Shown here one piece after another: positions 8,942-19,283 of a DNA stretch of 64,000 bases (position 1 is its first letter; every line of letters starts with the position of its first letter). The notes under the pieces are model-generated. The model ran no database searches. It saw nothing but the letters and a program-made list of their open reading frames with translations, and was not told the DNA's origin. Made by a program: the position numbers and the translations under genes. Source of the DNA: Spirochaetales bacterium (lineage in GTDB: Bacteria > Spirochaetota > Spirochaetia > DSM-2461); contig JAKSCK010000270.1 in the NCBI GenBank assembly GCA_022360655.1, positions 50,574-114,573 of the forward strand. The letters are read 5' to 3'.

Positions 8942-9444
8942 TCATTGTCCTCCTTTTGAACGTAGGGGGCCAAAAGTTCTTTGATTTTTGTGGGTTTGAC
9001 TCTCTGGTGAACATCCTCACCAATCATCACCACGGGAGCCAGTCCGCAAGCTCCAAAACAGCGTCCCACTTCTAAGGAGAAGTTTTTATCCGCAGTGGTT
9101 TCTCCCACTTCAATGCCAAGATTGTCCTTCATCGCTGCAAGCACTTCTTGACCACCTCGGACATAACACGCCGTCCCCAAACAGACACGGACAATGTGTT
9201 TTCCCCGGGGAACCGTGGAAAACCAAGAATAAAATGACACCACTCCTGTGACTTGGCTCAACGGAATGGCAAGTTTTTCAGAGATATGAATCAGGATTTC
9301 TTTGGGGAGATATCCCAGGAGGTTTTGGGCGGATTGCAGGACAGGTATGAGTGCCCCCTCTTGGTCTGACCAATCCTCAATGATGGAATCAAGAATGGTA
9401 CGCACTTCTTCCACACTCAATTCGTCATGGGTTTGAACCTTCAT
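8938..9444 (-). CDS. hydC: HydC, NuoE-like [2Fe-2S] subunit
   Basis: 168 residues, first gene of the hydCBA operon. The ATG at 9444 has GAGGAGGAAGGA upstream; the frame runs on 71 codons without support. The thioredoxin-like fold carries the four ligands as C-x4-C (CLGTAC) and C-x3-C (CFGAC), the standard NuoE pattern, preceded by a helical N-terminal domain (VLQSAQNLLGYLP). It passes electrons between the HydB flavin region and the rest of the complex. It overlaps hydB by 4 bases and is divergent from a GntR/UTRA gene. Confidence 0.93.
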   Translation of the reverse strand: MKVQTHDELSVEEVRTILDSIIEDWSDQEGALIPVLQSAQNLLGYLPKEILIHISEKLAIPLSQVTGVVSFYSWFSTVPRGKHIVRVCLGTACYVRGGQEVLAAMKDNLGIEVGETTADKNFSLEVGRCFGACGLAPVVMIGEDVHQRVKPTKIKELLAPYVQKEDNE

Positions 9445-9639
9445 TCCTTCCTCCTCAGCTCTGAATGTCAAAAATCGGGTGTTCAAAGAAATGGGGATTG
9501 CATGCCTCAGTTTCCATTTGAAGGCCCGTTCTGAATTCACCCTAGAGGGGGCTTTCTTCTTCTGTCTATTCACAAAATGGGTAATAATGAGACTTGGTTC
9601 GCTTTCTGGAAGATAGACGTGGCTAGGTGGCCATGCCAA

Positions 9640-9654
9640 AATAAACATGTTATT
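9640..9654. promoter_or_regulatory. imperfect palindrome in the hydC/GntR divergent region
   Basis: AATAAACATGTTATT, centred on CATG, arms AATAaACA and TGTTATT. Position in the only divergent gap of the hydrogenase locus suggests a site for the neighbouring GntR/UTRA protein. Symmetry is imperfect and no second copy was found. Confidence 0.3.
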
Positions 9655-9700
9655 CAATAAGCCTTTCTTCTTGCTCTACAACTGCATTGGAAGGGAAAAA

Positions 9701-10498
9701 GTGGCTTATCCACAAAAGAAATCATCCCCCATTGTTTCCTCAGCTCCTTCGGTTGCGCAGCAGCTCTACAGACGTCTTTTAGACTCTCTCAAAGAAGCCT
9801 ATCATCCTGGTGATAAGTTCCCGTCAGAGCGGGATGTGGCTCGCCGCTTTGGAGTGAGTCGTCCCACCGCCGCTCGTGCCCTGGGGCGACTTCTGGATGA
9901 AGGTCTTCTTGAGACTCAACGAGGGGCGGGCCGTTATGTCCGGCAGGTGCCTCTGAATTATGAGCTTGGCTCCCTCATGAGTTTTGATGCCCGGGTTCGG
10001 GCTATGGGAATGCAACCTTCCACAGAGGTTTTGGATTTTCATCGTCCTGGTGAAAGCTCCCTGCCGTCTTTGGCTCTGCGAGAACTACAAATACTTCCAG
10101 GTGAGGGAGTGTATTCCTTTTTTCGCCGACGTTTCGCCAATGGGAAACCAGTCATATTGGAACGAATTTGGCTTGCCGCTCGCTACTGTCCCTCTCTTGA
10201 AAAATCGGATTTAGCAGGATCTATGCTTCGTTTGCTTGATCACCGATATGGCTTGGTTCCAACAGGAAGCCGTCAGGTGATGCGGGCCGTCATATTGACG
10301 GAACCTGATGTGGCGCTCTTCTGGGAGGATGAGGTAGGAGCGGCATTTGAAGTGGAGTCAACGGGATATCTGGAAGGTGGTGTACCCCTGTGGTGGGAGC
10401 AAAGTCTTTGTCTTGGCTCAGCTTACGAATACCATAATCGACTTGGTCCGCTCTGTTCCTCGCGGCCGGCTGTTGGTGTGCTTCGTATTCCTTCCTAG
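9701..10498 (+). CDS. GntR-family regulator with UTRA effector domain (HutC/FarR type)
   Basis: 265 residues from a GTG at 9701 that has GGAAGGG five bases upstream; an in-frame ATG at 9647 lacks a site. The N-terminal winged helix (FPSERDVARRFGVSRPTAARALGRLLDEGLL) matches GntR. The remainder is UTRA-like (PGEGVYSFFRRRFANGKPVILERIWLA in two conserved blocks). It faces away from hydCBA and is the obvious candidate regulator of that operon, though UTRA proteins usually sense sugars or small acids. Ends at hairpin copy 4. Confidence 0.85.
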   Translation: MAYPQKKSSPIVSSAPSVAQQLYRRLLDSLKEAYHPGDKFPSERDVARRFGVSRPTAARALGRLLDEGLLETQRGAGRYVRQVPLNYELGSLMSFDARVRAMGMQPSTEVLDFHRPGESSLPSLALRELQILPGEGVYSFFRRRFANGKPVILERIWLAARYCPSLEKSDLAGSMLRLLDHRYGLVPTGSRQVMRAVILTEPDVALFWEDEVGAAFEVESTGYLEGGVPLWWEQSLCLGSAYEYHNRLGPLCSSRPAVGVLRIPS

Positions 10499-10510
10499 GA
10501 TGATTTTTTT

Positions 10511-10543
10511 TTTAGATCGACCCCGGTGCCTAGCACCGGGGTC
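10511..10543 (+). repeat. GACCCC-family hairpin, copy 4
   Basis: Flank TTTAGATC, then perfect 11-bp stem GACCCCGGTGC (10519-10529) and GCACCGGGGTC (10533-10543) with a CTA loop. Lies between the convergent GntR and MATE genes. Best example of the consensus. Confidence 0.75.
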
Positions 10544-10551
10544 AAACCAAT

Positions 10552-11943
10552 CTATTCCTCAACAGTACTGGCATGAGAAGACCGGGTGAGATCATTCAGC
10601 CATTTTCCACTGACAAATCGCCAGGACATCAGAATCCACTTGTAAATTTCTTCTAATCCAACAAGCAGGCAAACGTAGGGAAGAGGCCAACGAAGCACTA
10701 ATCCGCTGAGTATGGCCATGGGAACACCAATGGCCCAAACACCCACAAATTCAGAAAGGAAAGCAAAGGTGGTGTCTCCACCACTCCGGAGAATCCCAAT
10801 GATGAGATGAATGTTGATGGATTTGAGTGGTACAAGGATGGCAAGAGCCAAGAGTGTTTGGCGAACCAATATCACGGTGTTTGGGTCCATTTTGAGCAAA
10901 CGGACAATCAGAGGGGCCGTGGCCGCCATTAGCATCCCAAGGAGGAAGCCAAAAATGGTAGACTGTATCAAGAAATATCGGCCGTAGATTTCGGCCTCTT
11001 CTTGTTGCTTCTCACCAATTTTTTTCCCAATCATAATGGCGGCAGTGTTGCCAGTACCGGTGAGTATGGTGAAGAAGAGGCCTTGAATGGCTTCTGTGAC
11101 GTTGGCCGCAGCAATCACATCCGTGCCCATCCGGGCATACACCACCTTGTACACCACCATTCCGAGAGACCAAACCACCTCATTCATGAGCACAGGGCCA
11201 GCTGTTTTAATAAAACGACGAATCAGTTCCTGATCAAAATTGAGGTAATCCGCCAAGCTGGCAGCCACAGGCATTTTTCGGCCATAGATGAGACTGAGAA
11301 TCACCAACAACTCCACTGCACGACTGATGCACGTGGCAATGGCTGCTCCTCGAACTCCTAATGCTGGAGCACCAAACATACCAAATATCAGTATGAGATT
11401 AAGGACGGTGTTCAGACTCATGCTGATTGCCGTGGCCAATAGGGGGACGCGGGGACGTTCAATGGATCGCAGCCCCATGGCAAAGGCAAAGGAAATCCCA
11501 GAGAAAATATAACTGGGAGCAATGATGCGCAGGTACTCGGCTCCTTGGGCCACCACCAAAGCATCAGGAGAAAAGAGTCGCATCAGAGTTTTTGGAATTG
11601 CAAAGGAAACAAGGGCAAAGGGGATGGAGAAAAGAAGGACACCAATGAGGGAGAGTCCCATCACTTTATGGATGCCCTGAACATCACGGTCGCCCCAGTA
11701 TTGAGCCACAAAAATTCCCGTGCCACTGGTGATGCCAAAGAAAATCAGGAAAACCAAGAAGAACATTTGGTTGGCCAATCCTACCGCAGCCACTTCCACT
11801 TCTCCTAATCTCCCAATCATCATGGTATCCACAAAGGACAAACCATTGGTCAGGATCATTTGAAGAGTGATGGGCAAGGCGATGTGGAACACCATGCGGT
11901 GGAATTTGTGATCAGCCAAATAGGCCTTGGTGAGATTTCGCAT
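10552..11943 (-). CDS. MATE-family multidrug/metabolite exporter
   Basis: 463 residues, about 12 predicted membrane helices in two halves, the usual length for the family. MATE hallmarks include ALPITLQMILTNGLSFVDTMMIGRLGEVEVAAVGLA near the N-terminus (family pattern: mP.....l......vdt..vg.lG...laa.gla) and the repeat VVYARMGTDVIAAANVTEAI in the second half. It would exchange a cation for an organic substrate across the inner membrane. The substrate is not predictable. No obvious operon partner; the next gene upstream is the DUF1349 protein on the same strand, 50 bases away. Confidence 0.9.
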   Translation of the reverse strand: MRNLTKAYLADHKFHRMVFHIALPITLQMILTNGLSFVDTMMIGRLGEVEVAAVGLANQMFFLVFLIFFGITSGTGIFVAQYWGDRDVQGIHKVMGLSLIGVLLFSIPFALVSFAIPKTLMRLFSPDALVVAQGAEYLRIIAPSYIFSGISFAFAMGLRSIERPRVPLLATAISMSLNTVLNLILIFGMFGAPALGVRGAAIATCISRAVELLVILSLIYGRKMPVAASLADYLNFDQELIRRFIKTAGPVLMNEVVWSLGMVVYKVVYARMGTDVIAAANVTEAIQGLFFTILTGTGNTAAIMIGKKIGEKQQEEAEIYGRYFLIQSTIFGFLLGMLMAATAPLIVRLLKMDPNTVILVRQTLLALAILVPLKSINIHLIIGILRSGGDTTFAFLSEFVGVWAIGVPMAILSGLVLRWPLPYVCLLVGLEEIYKWILMSWRFVSGKWLNDLTRSSHASTVEE

Positions 11944-11993
11944 GCCTGGAGCATATCCCTCTCGGTCATGGAGGGGAATAGAAGGAGGAGAAT

Positions 11994-12581
11994 CTAGTGA
12001 TTCTTCTCTTCTGGTGGGCTTAGGGAGAAATCAGAAAATTGGCATTGAAAGCCACCTTTTTTGGGGCTACATGCATAGATTCCAACATTGAGGGGTCGCT
12101 GACGGCTGTGAAGGTGGGCAATGCGCAATCGATGCCAGATTTCTCCATCCAGAGAGGAATACAAGTGAAAATCATTTTCACGGCATTCGACTCGATACCA
12201 GATATCCGCTTCTGTGCCATGCACATCAGTTGTGGCCCAATCGGAATATCCCAAATTCGTCACAACAGAGCCAAGCCGCGAGCTCTCAGAACTTTCCCGT
12301 TCTGAGGAAAGTTTGATCCAATTGAGGGCATCAATTCGAACGAGTAATCCGCATTGATCATACTGATCTTCATAGGAATAACGAACGCGAACAGTCATTT
12401 GGAAGTCTTTATGTAAAGAGGTCAGTAGAGCATGTCCGTCATCCCGAGAGAAGCCGTAATGGGTCCGTTGCCAAAAATCTGTTCCATCCAGTGTGGTGAG
12501 GGTGAGAGCACCATCTCGTTCATTGTGTACTGGCTCGTTCAGCCAGAAATGATCACTGGGGAAACCAAGTGGATTGGTCAT
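11994..12581 (-). CDS. DUF1349 family protein (concanavalin-like fold)
   Basis: 195 residues without a signal peptide. The pattern DGTDFWQRTHYGFSRDDGHAL, then YDQCGLLVRIDALNWIKLSSE, then WYRVECRENDFHLYSSLDGE and VGIYACSP is the DUF1349 signature (a YesU-like beta-sandwich often linked to carbohydrate metabolism). Biochemical role unknown. It stands between MATE and the histidine kinase gene; the 187 bases upstream are AT-rich and hold no other gene. Confidence 0.85.
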   Translation of the reverse strand: MTNPLGFPSDHFWLNEPVHNERDGALTLTTLDGTDFWQRTHYGFSRDDGHALLTSLHKDFQMTVRVRYSYEDQYDQCGLLVRIDALNWIKLSSERESSESSRLGSVVTNLGYSDWATTDVHGTEADIWYRVECRENDFHLYSSLDGEIWHRLRIAHLHSRQRPLNVGIYACSPKKGGFQCQFSDFSLSPPEEKNH

Positions 12582-12768
12582 ATTCTAAGTTTAGGTCAGG
12601 ATTGAAGTTCTTGCTCGTTTTTAAAGTTAAAGTGTTTAATATTCGTTTATTTTTTATGGGTTTATTGTTTAATGCTGTAAAATTAAGCCATGAATTTTAA
12701 ATTGATATAATCGGTTCATTGTAGCTTCAAGAATGACAAAACAATTGGATGGGATGATGATTCATCCA

Positions 12769-15700
12769 TTATTCTTCGTGACTGCGCCAAGCTTCCAATA
12801 GATTCAAAGCCCCATCATAGTCCAGTCGATCTAAGGCATTCCGGAGAGCCATGGCTGCCTGAGAAGCATAACTGTCATTCCGAGGAAAATGATCTTCAAG
12901 ATAACGGAGAGCGGCTTCTTCCCCACTCCGAATCATGTCTTCTAGCTTATCAAATATTCTGTTGGAATCCAGGGTGGATTCAATTTGATCCACCAAGTGT
13001 TCTAACTCTTGCCGGAGTTGGAAGACATGACTGTCCTTCCATTGGGCTTGGCTTCTCAAGTGATCTTCCAACATTCCAGCATGTTCTCGTATTTCCATGG
13101 CTCCAATGCTACCAGAAGCCCCTCTCAGGGCATGTAAAAGGTTAATGGCCTCTGAAAGGTTTCCCTCCGCAAGGGCCTTTTCTAGCCATTGGCCATGTGT
13201 GGCAAATTCTTGAGCAAAGCGGAGAATGATGTCTTTGTATCGTTGACGATTTCCAAGCACCTGACGAAGCCCAACGCGTTTATCTAAGCCCTCAACAGAC
13301 CAATCTTCTCCTTCTGGAGATTGATGGGTTTCTATTGGATCAAGAGCAGAAGTGGGAACACCAAGGGCTTCTCCTATGATGCGATACAGTTCATCGGGGT
13401 CCATGGGTTTCGAAACATAGTTCACAAATCCGGAAGCCATCACTTCAGAGCGAATCTCTTCTAGAGTGGAGGCTGTCATTGCAATCACTGGAATCTCTGG
13501 ATGATCTTGGTGGATGAGAGCAGCGGCCTCATATCCATTCATCTGGGGCATGTGGATGTCCATCAGCACAATATCATAATGCTGACGCCGGCATGCATTC
13601 ACCGCATCTTTTCCGTTATCCACTGTATCCACAGTCAGTCCTGCTCGTGCCAAAAGCTCCATTCCCACCTGTTGATTCACTTCATTGTCATCGGCAAGTA
13701 AGGCTCTCCCTCGAAAAACAGAGACACCTCCTCGAACCTTGGGGACTTCAAAATGTTGGTCATGACCTTGAAGTTGATTCTCTAAGCTCTTTGCCAGATG
13801 ACTTCCACTGTATGGAAGTGGCAATGTCAGGACTTTATGACCATAGGGAACAAATTCTCCCAGAGCGGCTTGGTCCATACTTCCAGAAAGAATGAGAAGG
13901 AAGTCATCAGGAGTACCATCGGCCAGGGCAAAAGCCGCATCGGAAGGTGTGGCCCCACATGAATCGGTATCTAAGAGTGCAAGTCGTGGATCATTGGGAT
14001 CTTCAAGAGCCTCTCGCATGGATGTTCGAATGGATGTGCTCATTCCCAGGGCACTCAGCATAGCTTGATGTGTTTGAGCCACAGTGGAATCAGAGGAAAC
14101 CACAATGGCTTTTTGGCCTTGGAGCTGCTGTAGAATTTCTTTGTTCTCAGTGGTTTGACTCTCTTGAGTCGGCATGGATGGAGGAAGAAGGACGGAAAAG
14201 TAGAACTGGCTTCCCTTCCCTGGTGTGCTTTTCACGGAGATTGATCCACCCATCATTTCTACAATCTGTTTGCTGATGGTGAGACCAAGTCCTGTTCCTC
14301 CAAAACGCCGAGTGGTGGAGGATTCAGCTTGTTTGAAAGGTTCAAAAAGGCGCTTGATCTGCTCACCGGACATTCCAATACCGGTATCAGAAACTGTAAA
14401 TAGCAATCGGCCATCGGGTTCTGTTTCGACCGTGAGTTGGACATGGCCCTTCTGGGTAAATTTCACGGCATTTCCCACAAGATTGAGAAGAACTTGTCCC
14501 AAACGGAAGCGGTCTCCTTCACGGAGATCTGGGAGCCGGGGAGAGACTCGATAGAGGAGTTTGATTCCTTTTTCCCAGGCTTTATCGGCAGCCATACTAG
14601 CCACACTGTCTAGCATCTCATCTAATGAGAAGGGGGCTTTTTCAAGTTCCAGTTTTCCAGATTCAATTTTGGAAAGGTCCAGGATGTCATTGATGATGGC
14701 AAGGAGGGTGCGGGCGGCCGAGTTGATTTTTCCCATGTAGTCCCGCTGCCGTTCGTTTAGTTGCGTTTGAAGAACAAGATAGGTGAGGCCAATCACGGCG
14801 TTCATGGGGGTGCGAATCTCGTGGCTCATGTTGGCCAAATAATCACTCTTTGCCCGATTGGCAAAATCGGCTTCTTGTTTTGCATGAATGAGTTGGGCTT
14901 CCAGACGTTTTCGTTGAGAGATATCGGTCACTACATTCACCACAAAGTGATGGGGAGATTCCTCTGTGTTGATGGGCCGGTAGGATTCAATGGTGTTCAC
15001 CATTTTTCCTTCCGCATTTTTTTGTTTCAGTTCACCGGTCCAGCTTTCTCCCTGGCGTGCCATGGGCAAAATCAACAGACGGACTTTATCGGCATAGGAA
15101 CCTTCATAGGCATTCCAGATGGGGGATTCAGAGTCTTTGTTCCAACCAGCAATGGATGTGTAGGCCTCATTGGCATAGGCAATGGTTCCATCAGCTTGGA
15201 TTAATGCAATGCCTTGTCCTGCAGCATCCACGGCTTGTCGGTAGAGTTCCATATCTTGATGAGCATCAATCTTGGACAAGAGCCCAGTGAGCAAACCTGG
15301 AAGAATGCTCATGAGAATGGGAACCGCCTCTTTATCCGGTGGCCTAGGAGCATCAAAAGATATGGCAAGATATCCAAACAGCACGCCAGAATCATTCACC
15401 AATGGAGCGTGAACAAGTGAACCCACTCCAGATTTTTTCGCATAGCTCCGATACTTCTCAGGAATTGAAGGATCTGTAGACATATCTTCCAATGCGGTGT
15501 ATCTCGATTGAGGGATTTCGTGGACAACAGAATGGAGATTCAGTCCTAACCATGAATCCTGAAGATCTTCCTTATCAGGAGCACTCCATATGGATTCCCA
15601 GGTGATGGTTTCGTGCTTGTCTGTTTGAAAGAAAAGAACTCTTCGAGCATGGAGGAAACACCCTGTTTTTTCCAAAATTTCTGGAATGCAATCTTGGGCA

Positions 15701-16242
15701 CTGTTGGCTGAGAATGCGGAGAATGTAATTTCTGCAACAAGTTTCTCAACGGCTTCTCGCATTCCCAGTAATCGTCGCCGATCCATATCCGCTGTGATGT
15801 CTTTGGCAATGCACACAATGGTTTGAGAGGAACCTTTTCCAGAGGAAAAAATCTTTGCATTCAGAGAACCCCCAATCCCTGCTTGTGTGGGGAATCGCAA
15901 AGAAATCACAGAGGTATTTCCTTCCATGGCACGTCGTAATGCACGCAGTGCCTCATTCTGACCATGTTTGTCCTCAGGCCATAATGGTGTTTGGTTGAGA
16001 GGTTTTTGCAGAAGTGTTTTTTCTGAATTCTGGAATCGTATGCGAACGGAGCGACTGATTTCCTGGATGGTTAAATCCTGATCAAGAATCACCACAAAAT
16101 CTGTAATTCTTGATAAGAGGCCGGAGGGAAGCCTGGAGAGGGATTGTTTCTGAATCCTGCGTATCCATAAGAAAACTGCGACAAGCAGTATAAAGGCAAC
16201 AGGCAGAATTAGAGCTGTCGCGAACAGGGAATTCGGACTCAT
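12769..16242 (-). CDS. hybrid sensor histidine kinase with receiver and HPt domains
   Basis: 1157 residues. One N-terminal membrane helix (about 7-27), PAS-like domain (45-155), GAF (165-320), second PAS (335-448), HisKA with phospho-acceptor His474 in SHEIRTP, HATPase_c (580-690; N591, G-box [12 protein letters not shown]), a degenerate receiver-like segment (710-825), an intact receiver (845-960; Asp852/853, phospho-site Asp895, Lys945) and a C-terminal HPt with His1037 in HALRGASGS. All elements of a full phosphorelay lie in one chain, so the output partner must be elsewhere. No response regulator is adjacent. The signal is unknown. Confidence 0.93.
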   Translation of the reverse strand: MSPNSLFATALILPVAFILLVAVFLWIRRIQKQSLSRLPSGLLSRITDFVVILDQDLTIQEISRSVRIRFQNSEKTLLQKPLNQTPLWPEDKHGQNEALRALRRAMEGNTSVISLRFPTQAGIGGSLNAKIFSSGKGSSQTIVCIAKDITADMDRRRLLGMREAVEKLVAEITFSAFSANSAQDCIPEILEKTGCFLHARRVLFFQTDKHETITWESIWSAPDKEDLQDSWLGLNLHSVVHEIPQSRYTALEDMSTDPSIPEKYRSYAKKSGVGSLVHAPLVNDSGVLFGYLAISFDAPRPPDKEAVPILMSILPGLLTGLLSKIDAHQDMELYRQAVDAAGQGIALIQADGTIAYANEAYTSIAGWNKDSESPIWNAYEGSYADKVRLLILPMARQGESWTGELKQKNAEGKMVNTIESYRPINTEESPHHFVVNVVTDISQRKRLEAQLIHAKQEADFANRAKSDYLANMSHEIRTPMNAVIGLTYLVLQTQLNERQRDYMGKINSAARTLLAIINDILDLSKIESGKLELEKAPFSLDEMLDSVASMAADKAWEKGIKLLYRVSPRLPDLREGDRFRLGQVLLNLVGNAVKFTQKGHVQLTVETEPDGRLLFTVSDTGIGMSGEQIKRLFEPFKQAESSTTRRFGGTGLGLTISKQIVEMMGGSISVKSTPGKGSQFYFSVLLPPSMPTQESQTTENKEILQQLQGQKAIVVSSDSTVAQTHQAMLSALGMSTSIRTSMREALEDPNDPRLALLDTDSCGATPSDAAFALADGTPDDFLLILSGSMDQAALGEFVPYGHKVLTLPLPYSGSHLAKSLENQLQGHDQHFEVPKVRGGVSVFRGRALLADDNEVNQQVGMELLARAGLTVDTVDNGKDAVNACRRQHYDIVLMDIHMPQMNGYEAAALIHQDHPEIPVIAMTASTLEEIRSEVMASGFVNYVSKPMDPDELYRIIGEALGVPTSALDPIETHQSPEGEDWSVEGLDKRVGLRQVLGNRQRYKDIILRFAQEFATHGQWLEKALAEGNLSEAINLLHALRGASGSIGAMEIREHAGMLEDHLRSQAQWKDSHVFQLRQELEHLVDQIESTLDSNRIFDKLEDMIRSGEEAALRYLEDHFPRNDSYASQAAMALRNALDRLDYDGALNLLEAWRSHEE

Positions 16243-16295
16243 GTTACCTTAATGATAGTACATAGAACTTCTCCTTCCATTGCTCTGGTAAAAAA

Positions 16296-16325
16296 TTGAC
16301 AGCTCTTGGTTCTCGGCCCTAGGAT
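16296..16325 (+). promoter_or_regulatory. sigma-70-type promoter for the CBS gene
   Basis: TTGACA at 16296-16301 and TAGGAT at 16320-16325, 18-base spacing, 38 bases before the start codon. It lies in the divergent gap with the kinase gene. Confidence 0.6.
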
Positions 16326-16363
16326 GTTTCCCATAACCAACAACGGCAGGGGAGGACCCGAAT

Positions 16364-17008
16364 ATGTACGTTCAGGACCGTATGACCAAGAATCCGTTTA
16401 CTGTAAAGCGAGAGCAATCGATTTCTGATGCTCGTGAAATTTTGAAAAGAGAAAATATCCGCCGATTACCCGTCATTGATGCGCATGGCCATCTCACAGG
16501 GATTCTCACGGAAAAGGACATCCTTCAGGCATCGCCTTCTCCTGCAAGTACCCTGGATGTTTGGGAAATCAGTGCTCTGCTGGCCAATATGAAGGTCAAA
16601 GATGTGATGACTGCCAATCCTGTGAACTGTCATCCTGCAACGCCTGTTGAAGAAGCTGCTCGAGTACTTCGGGATCGGAGTATTGGTGGTCTTCCAGTTG
16701 TGACAGAAGGGGAGCTTGTTGGAATCATCACGGAATCCGATTTGTTTGAAATCTTTATTGAAATGTTTGCTAGCCGGGAAAAAGGATTACGGTTAACAGC
16801 ATTACTTCCCCATGTCCCAGGGGAATTGGCCAATTTTGCTGGGGCGGTTCGGGATGCTGGAGGGGATATTCTTGCGTTTGGAACTGTACGAGGCAGTGCT
16901 CCAACAAATCGCATGGGTATTGTCAAAGTTTCAGGCCTTAGTCAGGACGATTTGCTCCATGCTGTTCAACCCTTTGTACAAGAGGTTTTGGACTTACGGG
17001 AACTGTAA
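16364..17008 (+). CDS. tandem CBS-domain protein with C-terminal ACT-like part (AcuB type)
   Basis: 214 residues. Two CBS modules: MTKNPFTVKREQSISDA...LTGILTEKDIL (1-65) and DVMTANPVNCHPATPVEEA...LVGIITESDL (80-135). The last 75 residues (LRLTALLPHVPGELANFAGAVRDAGGDILAF) fit an ACT-like regulatory fold as in AcuB proteins. Such proteins bind adenine nucleotides and tune metabolism; the target here is unknown. Clear GGGGAGGA ribosome site. Its last 15 bases overlap the convergent azlD gene. Confidence 0.85.
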   Translation: MYVQDRMTKNPFTVKREQSISDAREILKRENIRRLPVIDAHGHLTGILTEKDILQASPSPASTLDVWEISALLANMKVKDVMTANPVNCHPATPVEEAARVLRDRSIGGLPVVTEGELVGIITESDLFEIFIEMFASREKGLRLTALLPHVPGELANFAGAVRDAGGDILAFGTVRGSAPTNRMGIVKVSGLSQDDLLHAVQPFVQEVLDLREL

Positions 17009-17305
17009 TAAAGCCCATGTGACAAGAACCGCAGCGGCAACAGGGATGATCAAGTTTTTGGACTTATGTGCCGCCAGAGCCGCTGCAATGAGCCCACCAA
17101 GAGCGGCCCAGGGTCGTCCCGTTGAGCTTAGGGACTCAAAGGATCCGGGAATGATGAGTGCTCCCAATGCTGCTGTTGGCATAATAGTGAGGAAACGGCG
17201 CAGAGAACGGGGCACTCCATTCCAGTCTTTCATAAAGAATGGGACACTGCGAATAAGGTAATTTGCCAGAGCACAGGCAAGTACAATCCACAAGACCTGA
17301 CTCAT
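16994..17305 (-). CDS. azlD: AzlD, small subunit of branched-chain amino acid exporter
   Basis: 103 residues, typical length, with three to four hydrophobic segments and the AzlD pattern VLACALANYLIRSVPFFM, FLTIMPTAALGALIIPG. It works with AzlC in exporting branched-chain amino acids. It overlaps azlC by ATGA and its 3' end overlaps the convergent CBS gene by 15 bases. Confidence 0.9.
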   Translation of the reverse strand: MSQVLWIVLACALANYLIRSVPFFMKDWNGVPRSLRRFLTIMPTAALGALIIPGSFESLSSTGRPWAALGGLIAAALAAHKSKNLIIPVAAAVLVTWALLQFP

Positions 17306-18024
17306 AGGATCTCCTCAGCACAAGGCCTCTCCTGAGCACATGGTTTGTCCTCAGGAATCAACAACATTCCCAACAGAGTTCCTCCAATCATGGCAATCAC
17401 AAAAGACCATCCAGATCCTAAAGAGGTTCCTATTCCTAAAATGGTATTGAGGATTCCTGCACTTGCGGCAGTGATGATCCAAGGCCAACCTTTTTTGAGA
17501 TCTGGCAATAATAGAGCCATAAATAGAGCATACAGACTGGAAATCATTGCCGCTCCAAGACCTGGAGGAACAAGACTTCCAAATAACCAGCCACAAAGTG
17601 TACCGGCATTCCAGCCTAACCAGGAGGAGGCCTCTGCAACGGCTTGGTAGGCTGGTGTCACATGACCAGGATTTCCTGTTGTGATAGCAAAAATCTCATC
17701 TGTGACCCCAAAAGCCAGTAGGGGACGTTGGAAAAAATGAGTGAAATTGATCTTTTTTGCAACAGCAGCACTCATAAGGAGATAACGCATGTTGAGAAGG
17801 GCATAGGATAGGGCAATTTGAGGAGCGGAAGCCCCCACAGCTAAGAGATTGAGTGCCATAAACTGAGCAGCACCTGTGAAGGTAAAAAGACTGAAAGCCT
17901 GGCTTTCCCAAAGGGTTAAACCTCCAGAGCGAGCCAGCATCCCAAAGGCGATTGAAGCCGAAAAATATCCCAGAATCACAGGCAATGCATCAATGAATCC
18001 CTTTTTTACATCGGGGCGTATCAT
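17302..18024 (-). CDS. azlC: AzlC, large subunit of branched-chain amino acid exporter
   Basis: 240 residues with several membrane segments. Family features: GYFSASIAFGMLARSGGLTLWESQAFSLFTFTGAAQFMALNLL near the N-terminus, then NMRYLLMSAAVAKKI and FGVTDEIFAITT. Middle gene of avtA-azlC-azlD with 4-base overlaps on both sides, which implies tightly coupled production of the transaminase and exporter. Confidence 0.92.
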   Translation of the reverse strand: MIRPDVKKGFIDALPVILGYFSASIAFGMLARSGGLTLWESQAFSLFTFTGAAQFMALNLLAVGASAPQIALSYALLNMRYLLMSAAVAKKINFTHFFQRPLLAFGVTDEIFAITTGNPGHVTPAYQAVAEASSWLGWNAGTLCGWLFGSLVPPGLGAAMISSLYALFMALLLPDLKKGWPWIITAASAGILNTILGIGTSLGSGWSFVIAMIGGTLLGMLLIPEDKPCAQERPCAEEIL

Positions 18025-19283
18025 GGATTTTGATCCATGATTTTGCGAATTTCATCGGCCATGATGAAAGCAGCATCCCGGAAATCTTGAGGATCTTGGG
18101 CATAGGACAACCGGAGGCATTGTTTGGAGTGATCCCAATCTTCCTCCAGTCCATAGAAGAAATAATGACCACTCACCACAAGCACATTTCGTTTTTTCAA
18201 TCGTTGATAGAGTTCAAATGATGAGATGGGTAATTCTGGAAGCCATAACCAGAGGAATAAAGCTCCCTCGCACTCATGCAACCGATAGGGAATATCAGTA
18301 CTAAAAGCATCTTGCATGGATTCAATCGCTGTTTTTGCTCTTTCGGCATAAAACGGGCGAATGATTTCATCTGAGATTCGAAGTAAATCGCCATTCTTCA
18401 CAAGAGGATGAACCAGAGTTTGTCCTAAAGATCCATTCGAGAGGCTGAGAACAGCATTGCATGCTGACACGGCATCAATGATTTCCTCTGATCCCACAAG
18501 AATCCCTGTCCGAACAGAAGGAAGACCAAGTTTGGATAAACTCATGCTCAGAATGACATGGTGATCCCAAAATGGTGTGGCTTCTCTGAACAAGATATTG
18601 GGGAATGGAGCTCCGTAGGCATTATCAATAATGAAAGGGATGTCTTTTGACGCAGCTAAAGCGGACAGCTTGTGCACTTCTTGATCGGTGAGAACATTTC
18701 CTGTGGGATTTGTGGGGCGGGACACGCATAAAGCCCCGATGTCATCAGAGATTTCAAGGTTGTCAAAATCTACGCCATATTTAAAGAATCCTGGACGAGT
18801 GAGGTTAATTTTTGCCGGACGGGTGGCCAATGCTCCTTCTTCAACAGCTTGGTCTGCATAACCGATGTATTCAGGACAAAGAGGAAACATCACCCGATTC
18901 AATTGCCCTTTTGTATCATGTCCTGAGAAGAGGTTCAGAAGGAGAAAGAATGCCGTTTGGCTTCCATTGGTGATGGCAATATTTTTACCGGTCAGATTCC
19001 AACCAAATTTCTGATTAAGAAGTTCAGCCATGGCTTCAAGAAAGGACTCTTTTCCTCTGGGAGTGTCATAGTTTGCAAGAGTCTCTTCAAGTTCTTGGCC
19101 ATTGTTCAAAATTTCTTGGGTTCGGGCTCTCCAGAGTTGGTTGATCTCAGGGATATGGGCTGGATTCCCTCCACCGAGCATACGCATTTCTGTGCTGCCC
19201 GCCATTGCTTGGCCAAGATCATCCATCAGTTCCAATATTCCCGTTTTCTTGCAAAAGCGCTGGGCAAATTGTGTCATTCGCAT
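18021..19283 (-). CDS. avtA: valine-pyruvate type aminotransferase (AvtA-like)
   Basis: 420 residues, PLP-dependent fold-type I, close to the usual AvtA length of about 417. Start chosen at ATG 19283 behind GAGGAAGGA; an in-frame ATG ten codons upstream has no site. Visible features: LGGGNPAHIP near residue 40, ANYDTPRGKESFLEAMA, NPTGNVLTDQE, and the PLP lysine in SMSLSKLGLPSVRTG. AvtA interconverts valine and alanine with their keto acids. Operon with azlCD suggests valine/alanine overflow handling. Family assignment is from motif memory; a broader class I/II aminotransferase is the alternative. Confidence 0.85.
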   Translation of the reverse strand: MRMTQFAQRFCKKTGILELMDDLGQAMAGSTEMRMLGGGNPAHIPEINQLWRARTQEILNNGQELEETLANYDTPRGKESFLEAMAELLNQKFGWNLTGKNIAITNGSQTAFFLLLNLFSGHDTKGQLNRVMFPLCPEYIGYADQAVEEGALATRPAKINLTRPGFFKYGVDFDNLEISDDIGALCVSRPTNPTGNVLTDQEVHKLSALAASKDIPFIIDNAYGAPFPNILFREATPFWDHHVILSMSLSKLGLPSVRTGILVGSEEIIDAVSACNAVLSLSNGSLGQTLVHPLVKNGDLLRISDEIIRPFYAERAKTAIESMQDAFSTDIPYRLHECEGALFLWLWLPELPISSFELYQRLKKRNVLVVSGHYFFYGLEEDWDHSKQCLRLSYAQDPQDFRDAAFIMADEIRKIMDQNP

